From: a bacterium
GTDB taxonomy: Bacteria; Auribacterota; Auribacteria; Auribacterales; Auribacteraceae
Reading direction: 5' to 3'
Length of the DNA: 64,000 nucleotides
NCBI GenBank assembly: GCA_018435605.1
Contig: JAHDNF010000008.1
Span: forward strand, 65,192 to 129,191
Below are positions 26,687-34,995 of this stretch, piece after piece. The notes beneath the pieces are model-generated. The model saw only the letters and a program-made list of their open reading frames with translations, was not told where the DNA came from and did no database searches. The translations under genes and the position numbers were made by a program. The first letter of the stretch is position 1. Each line of letters opens with the position of its first letter.

Positions 26687-27319
26687 ATGAATTTTTTAAG
26701 AAAAAATTTAAAAGAGGATTTACGTCTGTGCTGGCGTAAAACAAACAAATTCATGGCGAGTTGCGCGAAATGGATTGGTAATGTTTCCACTACAGGGTAC
26801 CATTTAACCGGCGATTACTGTAAATTGAAAGTGAGTCAGTATAAGGTGAAAGACGAGTGCTTCAAGCTCGGTAAATCCGCATATAACCAATGGAAGCATG
26901 AACAGGATATATCGCTTATAGATAAGTTACAGCACATTAGACAGATGGAACTGGAATTGCAAGCTATCCAAAAGAATGTCAAACGTGGCGTGATCAAGAT
27001 GGGTATGTTATTCGGAATTAAACGCAATTCAGCTACCATTATAGTCCAGAAAAAAAGCGTTTCTGTGGGTGAAGGTATTAATAAAGAAAAATCTATACCT
27101 CAGTCGTCTGGAGAACAGCAAAAAACATCAAGTTCTTCACCCGAATTGAAAACAGGAGATAGAGCCGTCAAAAAAACAACTCCTGTTAAAAAAACATCCG
27201 GTTCTTCAAAGAAACCAGTTGCGCAGACCGCAAAGAAAAAAACACAACCCTCTGCACCCAAAAAATCCGCGGAATCTGGCGGAAAAACCGCAGATACGAA
27301 CAATTCTACGGAATCATAA
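26687..27319 (+). CDS. Lys-rich protein with helical N-terminal half, function unknown
   Basis: 210 residues. Residues 1-115 are helical and basic (KYNQW-type surface, ISLIDKLQHIRQMELELQAI suggests a short coiled coil). Residues ~120-210 are a low-complexity tail rich in K, S, T, P and A, with repeated KKTTPVKKTSGS and KKKTQPSAPKK units, like histone-H1-type or cell-wall-anchoring tails. No signal peptide. AAGG lies 6 bases before the ATG. Just downstream of the 46-residue lipoprotein gene. It could bind nucleic acid or an acidic polymer; that is inference from charge only. Confidence 0.6.
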   Translation: MNFLRKNLKEDLRLCWRKTNKFMASCAKWIGNVSTTGYHLTGDYCKLKVSQYKVKDECFKLGKSAYNQWKHEQDISLIDKLQHIRQMELELQAIQKNVKRGVIKMGMLFGIKRNSATIIVQKKSVSVGEGINKEKSIPQSSGEQQKTSSSSPELKTGDRAVKKTTPVKKTSGSSKKPVAQTAKKKTQPSAPKKSAESGGKTADTNNSTES

Positions 27320-27326
27320 TTTTAAC

Positions 27327-27354
27327 TTGCCCCGTGTAGATTTTTCGCTACAAT
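27327..27354 (+). promoter_or_regulatory. sigma70-type promoter candidate for the inositol-monophosphatase-family gene
   Basis: TTGCCC (27327-27332), 16-bp spacer, TACAAT (27349-27354). Its start point would be near 27361. That excludes the ATG at 27353 and supports initiation at 27395. Confidence 0.4.
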
Positions 27355-27394
27355 GTTATACCGTTTGACAATGTATACACAGGAGTTTTTTTAT

Positions 27395-28201
27395 ATGTAT
27401 GACGAGTTGTTGCAAAGCGCGATTCTTGCGGCCAAAACTGCCGGTAAAATGATCAAGGATGCGTCCCGTAATAAAATTTCGCTGGATATCGAAACAAAAG
27501 CGAAAAACGATTTTGTAACCAATGTGGATAAAGCATCGGAAGCGTGTATAAAAAAAATCCTTATTGAACGCCATCCTGATTATGCTGTTATGGCTGAAGA
27601 AAGTTCATCAGGCAAAACCATACCGCCGGACAGGTACTGGGTGATTGATCCTTTGGACGGCACGACAAACTATATTCACGGTTTTCCGCCTTATTGCGTA
27701 TCTATAGGGTTGTGTGAGGGTATAGTGCCGATATTGGGCGTGATATACGATCCTACACGAGATGAGCTGTTTCATGCGGCTAAAGGACAAGGCGCATATC
27801 TCAATGGTAAACCGATCAAGGTATCAGGATGTGAAAATCTTTCAGACGGGTTGATCGCTACAGGTTTTCTTTTTCGAGATATGGATGTTATGGAGCAATG
27901 TTTGAATTGTTTTAAAGAAGTTTTACAGAAATGTCAAGGTGTACGCCGTCCCGGCGCCGCCGCAATCGATCTTGCGTATGTCGCTTGTGGCAGACTGGAT
28001 GGTTTCTGGGAACAGGGGTTGTATCCATGGGATGCCTCTGCAGGTTCGGTGATTGTTATGGAAGCGGGCGGTACGGTTACCAATTTTCATGGAGGCGAAA
28101 CTTATTTATTTGATAGAACCATAGTAGCGACTAATTCCAAAATTCACTTCGAATTACAGTCTATAGTACAGAGGTTTATGCCAGCAACTTTTTTTCAATG
28201 A
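27395..28201 (+). CDS. suhB: inositol-1-monophosphatase family protein
   Basis: 268 residues from ATG 27395 (AGGAG nine bases upstream). An in-frame ATG at 27353 lacks a ribosome-binding site and overlaps a promoter candidate. Mg-dependent phosphatase fold: AEESS metal Glu, signature IDPLDGTTNYIHGFPPYCVS, GVIYDPTRDELFHAAKGQGA, and C-terminal LYPWDASAGSVIVMEAGG (WDxxAG). The family includes inositol monophosphatase, fructose-1,6-bisphosphatase-like and SuhB proteins that also help rRNA antitermination. The physiological substrate is open. Confidence 0.88.
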   Translation: MYDELLQSAILAAKTAGKMIKDASRNKISLDIETKAKNDFVTNVDKASEACIKKILIERHPDYAVMAEESSSGKTIPPDRYWVIDPLDGTTNYIHGFPPYCVSIGLCEGIVPILGVIYDPTRDELFHAAKGQGAYLNGKPIKVSGCENLSDGLIATGFLFRDMDVMEQCLNCFKEVLQKCQGVRRPGAAAIDLAYVACGRLDGFWEQGLYPWDASAGSVIVMEAGGTVTNFHGGETYLFDRTIVATNSKIHFELQSIVQRFMPATFFQ

Positions 28202-28286
28202 TAGTTATATTGCCTTCCGAGATTCAGTAACATTTTGCGTATAAGGAATAAACCCCATTAAAACGCAAATTTTATGAATAACGCTA

Positions 28287-28315
28287 TTGACGATATGAAC
28301 TTAATCTGATAATAT
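28287..28315 (+). promoter_or_regulatory. sigma70-type promoter for ileS
   Basis: TTGACG (28287-28292), 17-bp spacer, TAATAT (28310-28315), ~45 bases before the ileS ATG. This is the best consensus match among the promoters I found. It probably drives ileS through the rluD/manA run. Confidence 0.6.
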
Positions 28316-28360
28316 GCGGCGAATAAAATCGGCGTAGTCCAAATTTTAGAGAGCATATTT

Positions 28361-31165
28361 ATGACAGTAGAGTATAAAAAAACGATTAATTTGCCGCAAA
28401 CCGATTTTCCGATGAAGGCTAATCTAGCCCAAAAGGAACTGGAAATCATATCACAATGGGATCAGTCCGGCATAAATGACAAGATATTCAACCATAGAGC
28501 TGGATGCGATCAGTTTATTCTGCACGACGGTCCTCCGTATGCAAACGGCCACATTCATATAGGCCATGCGCTCAATAAGATTCTCAAAGATATTATTGTA
28601 AAATATAAATCCATGTGTGGCTATCACGTGCCGTATGTTCCCGGTTGGGATTGCCATGGATTACCTGTCGAACATCAACTATTCAAAGAACTGGGGCTGA
28701 CAAAGCATCAGATAGATCAGGTTAAATTTAGAGGTAAAGCGCGTAAATACGCCATGAAATTTGTCAAGATACAATGTGAGGAATTCAAAAGGCTGGGTGT
28801 CTTCGGAGAATGGGACGATCCGTATTTGACCATGTCTAATCTCTACGAAGCAACTATTGCGCGTCTGTTCGGCGATCTTTATCTGAAAGGATATATTTAT
28901 AAAGGATTGAAACCTATATATTGGTGCGGCGCCTGTGAAACGGCTCTTGCCGAAGCTGAAGTCGAGTATGACGACCACAAATCGCCCTCAATTTATGTGG
29001 CGTTTAAAATAACGGATGGGAAAGATGTTGTCAGTTTAGATGAAAACGCAAGTTTTGTTATTTGGACAACAACTCCGTGGACATTACCGGCTAACCTTGC
29101 TATAGCGGTCAAACCTGATTTCGAGTATGTTTTGATCCAATCGGACAAAGGTAATTTCATAATTGCATCCGAGCTTGCGGATACATTTGCTCAAACAGTA
29201 GGTATTGAGGAATATAAGAAGAAAAAATCTTGGCAAGGTATTGAGCTGGAAGGGATTTTGACAAAGCATCCGTTTATGGAACGTACGTCTGTGATTGTCA
29301 TGGGTGATCATGTGACTCTTGAACAGGGTACAGGCTGTGTGCATATTGCTCCGGGGCATGGGCAGGAAGATTATGAAGTCGGCCTGAAATATGGTCTTGA
29401 TATAATTTCGCCTGTTGCTGACGATGGCTCGTTTTACGGTGACCTTCCGTTGTTCGGAGGTAAAAAGGTATTTGAGGCCAATTCGGATATAATAGATCAT
29501 TTGAAACAGATTGGCGCATTATTGTTTACACAAAGCGTGTCCCATTCCTACCCCCATTGCTGGCGTTGCAAGCAACCTGTGATTTTCAGGGCAACCGAAC
29601 AGTGGTTCATCAATGTGGACGGAAATAACATGCGCAATGAAGCGCTGTCAACCATACGCAGTGTAAACTGGATTCCTGCTGTGGGAGAGAAGCGTATTAC
29701 CAGTATGGTTGAAAACCGGCCTGACTGGTGTTTGTCGAGGCAACGCTATTGGGGCGTACCTATTCCTGTTCTGTATTGCAAAAAATGCAGGTCTGTTCTT
29801 TTGACTGCGGAAACAGTGGATACAATAGAAAAGGCATTTTTGAAAGACAGTTCAGATGCGTGGTTTTTTAGATCGGTAGAGGATCTTGTCGGATCGCAGA
29901 AATGCGTTTCATGCGGTCATACTGAGTTTTCCAAAGAAACAGATATTATCGATGTGTGGTTTGATTCAGGTGTGAGTCATCAGGCGGTCATGTCAGCCCA
30001 TCCGAATTTGCGTTATCCTGCTGATTTGTATTTGGAGGGAAGTGATCAGCATCGCGGATGGTTTCAGTCATCCCTCTTGACGGCAATAGGCTGTTGTGGT
30101 TCTAGTCCTTTCAAAACTGTTTTGACCCATGGATTCGTGGTTGACGGCGAAGGACGAAAAATGTCGAAATCGCTTGGGAACGTGGTATCTCCTCACGATA
30201 TAATAAAAGAATACGGAGCTGACATATTGCGCTTATGGGTATCTTCGGTAGATTATACCGGCGATGTGCGGATATCGCAGAATATCCTTTCGCAGTTGAT
30301 CGACGCTTACAGGCGTATCCGAAATACATTCAAGTATTTGCTGGGTAATTTATATGATTTCAATCCTAAACGAAACCGTGTTCCCTTTGATAATCTTCTT
30401 GAAATTGACCGTTATGCTTTGAATTGCACGATTCGGCTTTCTCAGAAAGTAACAGAGTTATACGAATCTTATGAATTTTATAAAATATTTCATTCTATTC
30501 ATCAGTTCTGCTCTGTAGAAATGAGCGCTATTTATCTGGATATACTTAAGGATCATATGTATTGTCACGCGCCTGATGACATAAAACGCAGGTCTTCGCA
30601 GACCGTTTTGTATGAAATATTGGTATGTCTGATGCATACGCTAGCGCCAATATTGACATTTACTACAGAAGAAGTTTTTTCTTATTTCCGCCAGATGTTT
30701 CCTGATTGCGAAACTGAAAGTATACATCTATCCGAATGGCCGGAAATGGACCTGCGTAGAATCGATACCGCAATAGATGAAAAATGGCAGTTGCTGTTGC
30801 AATTGCGAACCGAGGTTCAGCGTGTTCTCGAACATTTTCGCAAAGAAAAAACTATAGGAACATCGCTTGAAGCAAGTGTTGTCATATATGCAGGTTCGGA
30901 AACTATGTACAATTTATTGCGTGAAAATAATGAAGTTTTAAAAGAAATTTTCATCGTTTCCGAGGTTTTTGTATCTAATACCGATGAATCTGATTATAAG
31001 TGGTTTGATGCAGAAAAAATCGAAAATATTAAGATATTAATTAAAAAAGCCGATGGGAAAAAGTGCGTCAGATGCTGGAACTATAGAAGTGATGTGGGTA
31101 CGGATAAAAAATACACCGATATTTGTGCTCGATGTGTTAAAGCTATTAATCAATTTTGCGAATAG
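28361..31165 (+). CDS. ileS: isoleucyl-tRNA synthetase
   Basis: 934 residues, full length. Class I synthetase: HIGH region HDGPPYANGHIHIGHALNK (residues 55-73), KMSKS loop GRKMSKSLGNVV (K600), WTTTPWTLPANLAIAV at the start of the editing domain, and DWCLSRQRYWGVPIP. The C-terminal zinc site reads KCVRCWNY...DICARC, as in the bacterial type with a terminal zinc ribbon. Its TAG precedes the DksA-like start by about 30 bases; ileS-traR/dksA-lspA order is common in several Gram-negative phyla. Confidence 0.96.
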   Translation: MTVEYKKTINLPQTDFPMKANLAQKELEIISQWDQSGINDKIFNHRAGCDQFILHDGPPYANGHIHIGHALNKILKDIIVKYKSMCGYHVPYVPGWDCHGLPVEHQLFKELGLTKHQIDQVKFRGKARKYAMKFVKIQCEEFKRLGVFGEWDDPYLTMSNLYEATIARLFGDLYLKGYIYKGLKPIYWCGACETALAEAEVEYDDHKSPSIYVAFKITDGKDVVSLDENASFVIWTTTPWTLPANLAIAVKPDFEYVLIQSDKGNFIIASELADTFAQTVGIEEYKKKKSWQGIELEGILTKHPFMERTSVIVMGDHVTLEQGTGCVHIAPGHGQEDYEVGLKYGLDIISPVADDGSFYGDLPLFGGKKVFEANSDIIDHLKQIGALLFTQSVSHSYPHCWRCKQPVIFRATEQWFINVDGNNMRNEALSTIRSVNWIPAVGEKRITSMVENRPDWCLSRQRYWGVPIPVLYCKKCRSVLLTAETVDTIEKAFLKDSSDAWFFRSVEDLVGSQKCVSCGHTEFSKETDIIDVWFDSGVSHQAVMSAHPNLRYPADLYLEGSDQHRGWFQSSLLTAIGCCGSSPFKTVLTHGFVVDGEGRKMSKSLGNVVSPHDIIKEYGADILRLWVSSVDYTGDVRISQNILSQLIDAYRRIRNTFKYLLGNLYDFNPKRNRVPFDNLLEIDRYALNCTIRLSQKVTELYESYEFYKIFHSIHQFCSVEMSAIYLDILKDHMYCHAPDDIKRRSSQTVLYEILVCLMHTLAPILTFTTEEVFSYFRQMFPDCETESIHLSEWPEMDLRRIDTAIDEKWQLLLQLRTEVQRVLEHFRKEKTIGTSLEASVVIYAGSETMYNLLRENNEVLKEIFIVSEVFVSNTDESDYKWFDAEKIENIKILIKKADGKKCVRCWNYRSDVGTDKKYTDICARCVKAINQFCE

Positions 31166-31194
31166 ATTTTCCATACAGGAGGGAGGGCGTAAAG

Positions 31195-31575
31195 ATGACC
31201 CCTGAACAATTACAGGAATTCAAAGAAAAATTACTGGCCTTGAAAGAGAGAATTTTAGGTGACTTGGAGCATCTTAAGGGAGATGCATTGCGAAATTCGT
31301 TTCGGGATTCTGCGGGAGATCTTTCTGGATATTCTCTCCACATGGCGGATCAAGGAACAGATAACTTCGATCGTGAATTCACGTTCGATCTATATTCCAA
31401 CGAACAGGATATTATTTATATGATAGACGATGCTCTGGAGCGTATTGAAGAAGGCAATTACGATCAGTGTCGAGAGTGTCCTTCTAAGATATCTCTCAAT
31501 CGCTTGGAAGCAATACCGTACACCATGTTATGTATTGATTGCGCAAATAAATTTGAACGCAAAAGGCATCGTTGA
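31195..31575 (+). CDS. DksA/TraR C4-type zinc-finger protein
   Basis: 126 residues from ATG 31195, which has a GGAGGG site 7 bases upstream (31182-31187); a TTG at 31156 in frame lies within ileS. N-terminal coiled-coil helices (FKEKLLALKERILGDLEHLK) carry an acidic turn, then FDREFTFDLYSNEQDIIYMI and a zinc finger CRECPSKI...MLCIDC (C-x2-C-x17-C-x2-C). DksA-type proteins bind the RNA polymerase secondary channel and modulate rRNA and stress promoters with ppGpp; many short relatives like this one have no tested function. The TGA overlaps the lspA ATG. Confidence 0.88.
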   Translation: MTPEQLQEFKEKLLALKERILGDLEHLKGDALRNSFRDSAGDLSGYSLHMADQGTDNFDREFTFDLYSNEQDIIYMIDDALERIEEGNYDQCRECPSKISLNRLEAIPYTMLCIDCANKFERKRHR

Positions 31576-32042
31576 TGTGGATTCCTGTCATAGCCTTATG
31601 CATAGTTATTGTAGATCAGATAACGAAATGGATTGTTGTAAATAATGTCGATTATGGATCGTCAATACCGGTAATAAACGGTTTTTTCAACATAACACTT
31701 GTACATAATCCCGGCGCCGCATTCGGTTTTTTTGCCCACAAACAATCGCTTTTTATAATATTTACGTTCATAACCATCATAGTTATATCAATATTGTCGG
31801 TAAAGTACGCGAAAAATGATCTACGGCTACAGCTGTTTTTGGCTCTGGTGTTAGGAGGAGCTATAGGTAATTTGATTGATCGGATTCGTTTTCAATATGT
31901 TATAGATTTTATAGATGTATACGTTTCAAGATTCCATTGGCCTGCCTTCAATATCGCTGATTCCGCTATTTGTATCGGTATAGGTTTTTTAACCTATACG
32001 CTTTTAAAGAATAACGAACAGATGGATGAAAAACGATCATGA
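31575..32042 (+). CDS. lspA: lipoprotein signal peptidase (signal peptidase II)
   Basis: 155 residues from ATG 31575 (TGATG overlap with the upstream gene). Aspartic membrane protease cleaving the signal peptide of diacylglyceryl-modified prolipoproteins. Four membrane segments. Motifs DQITKWIVV, HNPGAAFGFF, and the two catalytic Asp motifs GNLIDRIRFQYVIDFIDVY and WPAFNIADSAICIG. The next gene is lgt, which acts one step earlier. The stop overlaps lgt as ATGA. Confidence 0.95.
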   Translation: MWIPVIALCIVIVDQITKWIVVNNVDYGSSIPVINGFFNITLVHNPGAAFGFFAHKQSLFIIFTFITIIVISILSVKYAKNDLRLQLFLALVLGGAIGNLIDRIRFQYVIDFIDVYVSRFHWPAFNIADSAICIGIGFLTYTLLKNNEQMDEKRS

Positions 32043-32902
32043 ATTACAGGTTGTTTCAAATTGGCGGTGTTAACATATACACTTATGGAACACTTGTAGC
32101 GATCGCGTTTCTTTTTGGAATATTTTTGGCGGCGTATCGTGCAAGAAAAATTGGCGAAGATCCACAGAATATACTCGATTTATGTTTGTATATTATGGTG
32201 TCTTCCATTGTTGGCGCACGTCTTTGTTTTGTAGTTTTAAACTGGGAATATTTCAAACGGCATCTTATCGAGATCGTATTTATCCAACAGGGCGGATTGG
32301 TTTTTTATGGAGGTATGATATTCGCCGTCGCATGCACGATTATATTTTTGAAACTAAAAAAATTAAGCATTCTGCAGTATCTCGATATTCTGACGCCTTC
32401 TCTTGCTGTCGGTCACGCTATAGGAAGAGTGGGGTGTTTTTTTAATGGGTGTTGTTACGGCAAAGTAGCCGGTAATTCTATATTTAGCTTTTTAGCAGTC
32501 CGTTTCCCTAAGGTTGTAGAGCGAATTCCTTTAGGCGACGGTACAATCAGTGAACAGGTTATCGGTTCACCGCCTTATATAGATCATTTATATTCTGCCA
32601 TGATTACCGAATCAGATCAATATTCGTTGCCTATTTATCCCACTCAATTGTTTTCTGCGGGAATGAATTTTATATTTTTTTTTATAATGCTTGCAATTTT
32701 TCGTCACCGTAAATTCACCGGTCAAATTTGGTGGTCGTATTTGATATTGTATTCGGTAGGCCGGTTTATGATAGAGTTTGTTCGCGCAGATAACCCTTAT
32801 GTCTCCAGCATACCTTTGACATTTTCACAGATTTTATCGATATTCTTATTTATAACTGCTTTGACGGCATATTATTTTTTAAGCAAGCAATCAAAAAGAT
32901 GA
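32039..32902 (+). CDS. lgt: prolipoprotein diacylglyceryl transferase
   Basis: 287 residues, polytopic. Transfers diacylglycerol from phosphatidylglycerol to the lipobox Cys. The Lgt signature is HAIGRVGCFFNGCCYGK near residue 130, with GGLVFYGGMIF upstream (HGG-like region) and SAGMNFIFF... VGRFMIEFVRADNPY (the conserved R..E..R region) downstream. The signature has Cys residues where many relatives have Asn/Glu (GNFIN GE), as also seen in other phyla. Follows lspA with ATGA overlap. Confidence 0.94.
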   Translation: MNYRLFQIGGVNIYTYGTLVAIAFLFGIFLAAYRARKIGEDPQNILDLCLYIMVSSIVGARLCFVVLNWEYFKRHLIEIVFIQQGGLVFYGGMIFAVACTIIFLKLKKLSILQYLDILTPSLAVGHAIGRVGCFFNGCCYGKVAGNSIFSFLAVRFPKVVERIPLGDGTISEQVIGSPPYIDHLYSAMITESDQYSLPIYPTQLFSAGMNFIFFFIMLAIFRHRKFTGQIWWSYLILYSVGRFMIEFVRADNPYVSSIPLTFSQILSIFLFITALTAYYFLSKQSKR

Positions 32903-32918
32903 AACGGCTGTAATCCCT

Positions 32919-33842
32919 ATGGATTCCCGAATAGAATGTTGTGTAGCATGCAGTTCCAATCAGCGTCTGGATATGTTTCTGGCTAACCTACTGCCGAGTT
33001 ACAGCAGGTCTTTAATACAGAAATGGATCAAGGCCGGTTGCGTGCTTGTCAACGGTAATCATGTAAAATCTCGTTATCCCGTATCTTGCTATGAGACTAT
33101 AATTATAGATATACCGGAAGAAGAACGTATATCGGTCGAGCCGCAGAATATACCTCTTGAAATAATTTACGAAGATGCTCATATTGTTGTTGTTAATAAA
33201 CCGGCTGGCATGGTTGTACATCCTTCAGCGGGTCATTATAGCGGTACGCTTGTTAATGCGTTACTGTATCATTGTACCGACTTGTCTACAATCAACGGTG
33301 TAGTGAGGCCTGGTATCGTACATAGACTTGATAAAGATACATCAGGCTTAATTATTGCCGCTAAAAACGATAATGCACATAAAAATCTTGCAAATCAATT
33401 TGCTAACAGAACATTATCAAAGGTGTATTGTGCCGTGGTTGCGGGAGTAATACGACAGGGTATTTCTCGCTCTATAGAGTCTCCAATAGGGCGTCATGAG
33501 ATACATAGGAAAAAAATGGCTGTTCGGTTATGTGGCGGTAAAGAAGCTATAACCGAGTATAAAATTATTTTTTCAGGCGTCGATTATACATTCTTAAAAG
33601 TATATTTAAAGACAGGCAGGACTCATCAGATAAGAGTGCATTTTTCTCACATCGGTTTTCCTATTATAGGCGATCTTGAATATGGATCAAAAAAGTACAA
33701 TAAGCAATTCGACCAGTATGCAGGTCGTCAATTATTGCATGCATACGCGATGAGAATTGTTCATCCTGTAACTGGAAAAGAAATGATTTTTCGGGCTAAA
33801 ATACCTGAAGATATGCGAATATTTTTACGTGAAACGAGGTGA
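32919..33842 (+). CDS. rluD: RluA/RluD-family pseudouridine synthase
   Basis: 307 residues. An N-terminal S4 domain (RLDMFLANLLPSYSRSLIQKW, residues ~16-60) is followed by the synthase domain: NKPAGMVVHPSAGHYSGTLV, catalytic HRLDKDTSGLIIAAK (Asp138), and GRTHQIRVHFSHIGFPIIGD. The size and S4 domain fit RluD (23S rRNA positions 1911, 1915, 1917 in E. coli) more than RluA or RluC, but target assignment is by similarity. Common neighbour of lspA in bacteria. No clear ribosome-binding site is seen; the ATG is 17 bases after the lgt stop. Confidence 0.9.
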   Translation: MDSRIECCVACSSNQRLDMFLANLLPSYSRSLIQKWIKAGCVLVNGNHVKSRYPVSCYETIIIDIPEEERISVEPQNIPLEIIYEDAHIVVVNKPAGMVVHPSAGHYSGTLVNALLYHCTDLSTINGVVRPGIVHRLDKDTSGLIIAAKNDNAHKNLANQFANRTLSKVYCAVVAGVIRQGISRSIESPIGRHEIHRKKMAVRLCGGKEAITEYKIIFSGVDYTFLKVYLKTGRTHQIRVHFSHIGFPIIGDLEYGSKKYNKQFDQYAGRQLLHAYAMRIVHPVTGKEMIFRAKIPEDMRIFLRETR

Positions 33843-33846
33843 TCTA

Positions 33847-34827
33847 ATGACGCTATATCCGATACGATTTTTTTCCATTTTTAAAGAAAAAGTTTGGGGT
33901 GGAAGCAACTTGCGTGATGCGCTCGGAAAAGATGCCCCTAAAGGCAAGCTGATCGGTGAATCATGGGAGTTGGTTGACAGGGGAGACGATGTTTCTGTAA
34001 TTTCCAATGGCGAATACAAAGGCAAAACTTTACGTGATCTGTTTGATATCTGCGGGCGTGATTGCTTGCTTGGTTCTGAACGATCTTTGGACAAATTCGG
34101 CAGATTCCCTCTACTGATCAAATTTCTTGATGCTGAAGAACGCTTATCCGTTCAGGTTCATCCAGATGATGTTCTGGCAAAAAATTTTGATGAGGCTGAT
34201 TCCGGTAAGTCGGAACTCTGGTGTGTTCTACATGCGAGTCCGTCTGCGAGAATACTATACGGCTGTGATCGCTCTTTAAAGAATATAGACCCGCATACAA
34301 GATTGACCGCTGAACATGAGGAATTATTTCGTTATATTCCTGTAAAACGCGGTGATATTATTTATATACCGTCAGGTCAAGTTCATGCGCTTCTTGAGGG
34401 GTGTGTTGTACTAGAAATACAGAGAAACTCTGATATTACATATCGCCTGTATGACTGGGATCGCGCCGGAGACGACGGCAAACCGCGTGAACTTCATCTT
34501 ACCAAAGGATTGCAGGCAATAGAAGTTCCTCAAATCGATGCACAGCCTGTAAACATTTTTTCTGATTATACCCTTGCTTCAGCCCCTTTATATTCTAACG
34601 AATTTTTTAAGATATATTACAACAATTCATCTGCCCCATATTTCGATTCCTGCGACGGCAGGACATTTAAAATCATAGCTGTAGTGGAAGGAGAAGGGAG
34701 TGTTTGCTACGGTATCGACAACGCGGAAATTTCTTTGCGCGTAGGAGATATAGTTTTACTCCCCGCATCAATGGGTGGTTACACTATTAGAAGTGATTCA
34801 GTTATTCACTGGCTGACAGTATGCTGA
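33847..34827 (+). CDS. manA: mannose-6-phosphate isomerase (type I, class I)
   Basis: 326 residues from ATG 33847 (CGAGGT six bases upstream); a GTG at 33829 lies in rluD. Zinc cupin enzyme interconverting fructose-6-P and mannose-6-P. Metal ligands: SVQVHPDD (Gln, His), KSELWCVL (Glu), and PSGQVHALLEGCVVLEIQRNSD in the active-site cavity (His). Begins with the WGGSNLRDALGK region typical of the short Firmicutes-like form. Would feed mannose donors for the surface-glycan genes and connects to the NagB fusion downstream through fructose-6-P. Confidence 0.9.
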   Translation: MTLYPIRFFSIFKEKVWGGSNLRDALGKDAPKGKLIGESWELVDRGDDVSVISNGEYKGKTLRDLFDICGRDCLLGSERSLDKFGRFPLLIKFLDAEERLSVQVHPDDVLAKNFDEADSGKSELWCVLHASPSARILYGCDRSLKNIDPHTRLTAEHEELFRYIPVKRGDIIYIPSGQVHALLEGCVVLEIQRNSDITYRLYDWDRAGDDGKPRELHLTKGLQAIEVPQIDAQPVNIFSDYTLASAPLYSNEFFKIYYNNSSAPYFDSCDGRTFKIIAVVEGEGSVCYGIDNAEISLRVGDIVLLPASMGGYTIRSDSVIHWLTVC

Positions 34828-34873
34828 TAGATATCCTTAAATGAGAAAAAATCCAAATATATTCTAATAATAC

Positions 34874-34902
34874 TTGTATTTAATTCTTGTTTCTGGTAAA
34901 TT
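34874..34902 (+). promoter_or_regulatory. sigma70-type promoter candidate with extended -10 for the NagB-PIG-L gene
   Basis: TTGTAT (34874-34879), 17-bp spacer, TAAATT (34897-34902) preceded by TGG, which matches the extended -10 element TGn. About 90 bases before the ATG at 34996. Confidence 0.42.
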
Positions 34903-34995
34903 ATCCCTTTTCTTTATTTCATCTATAAAAAGGTGAAATACTAGTATAAGGCACAACTAAAGAATCATATCGTAACAAAATGAAAAGAGGAACTT

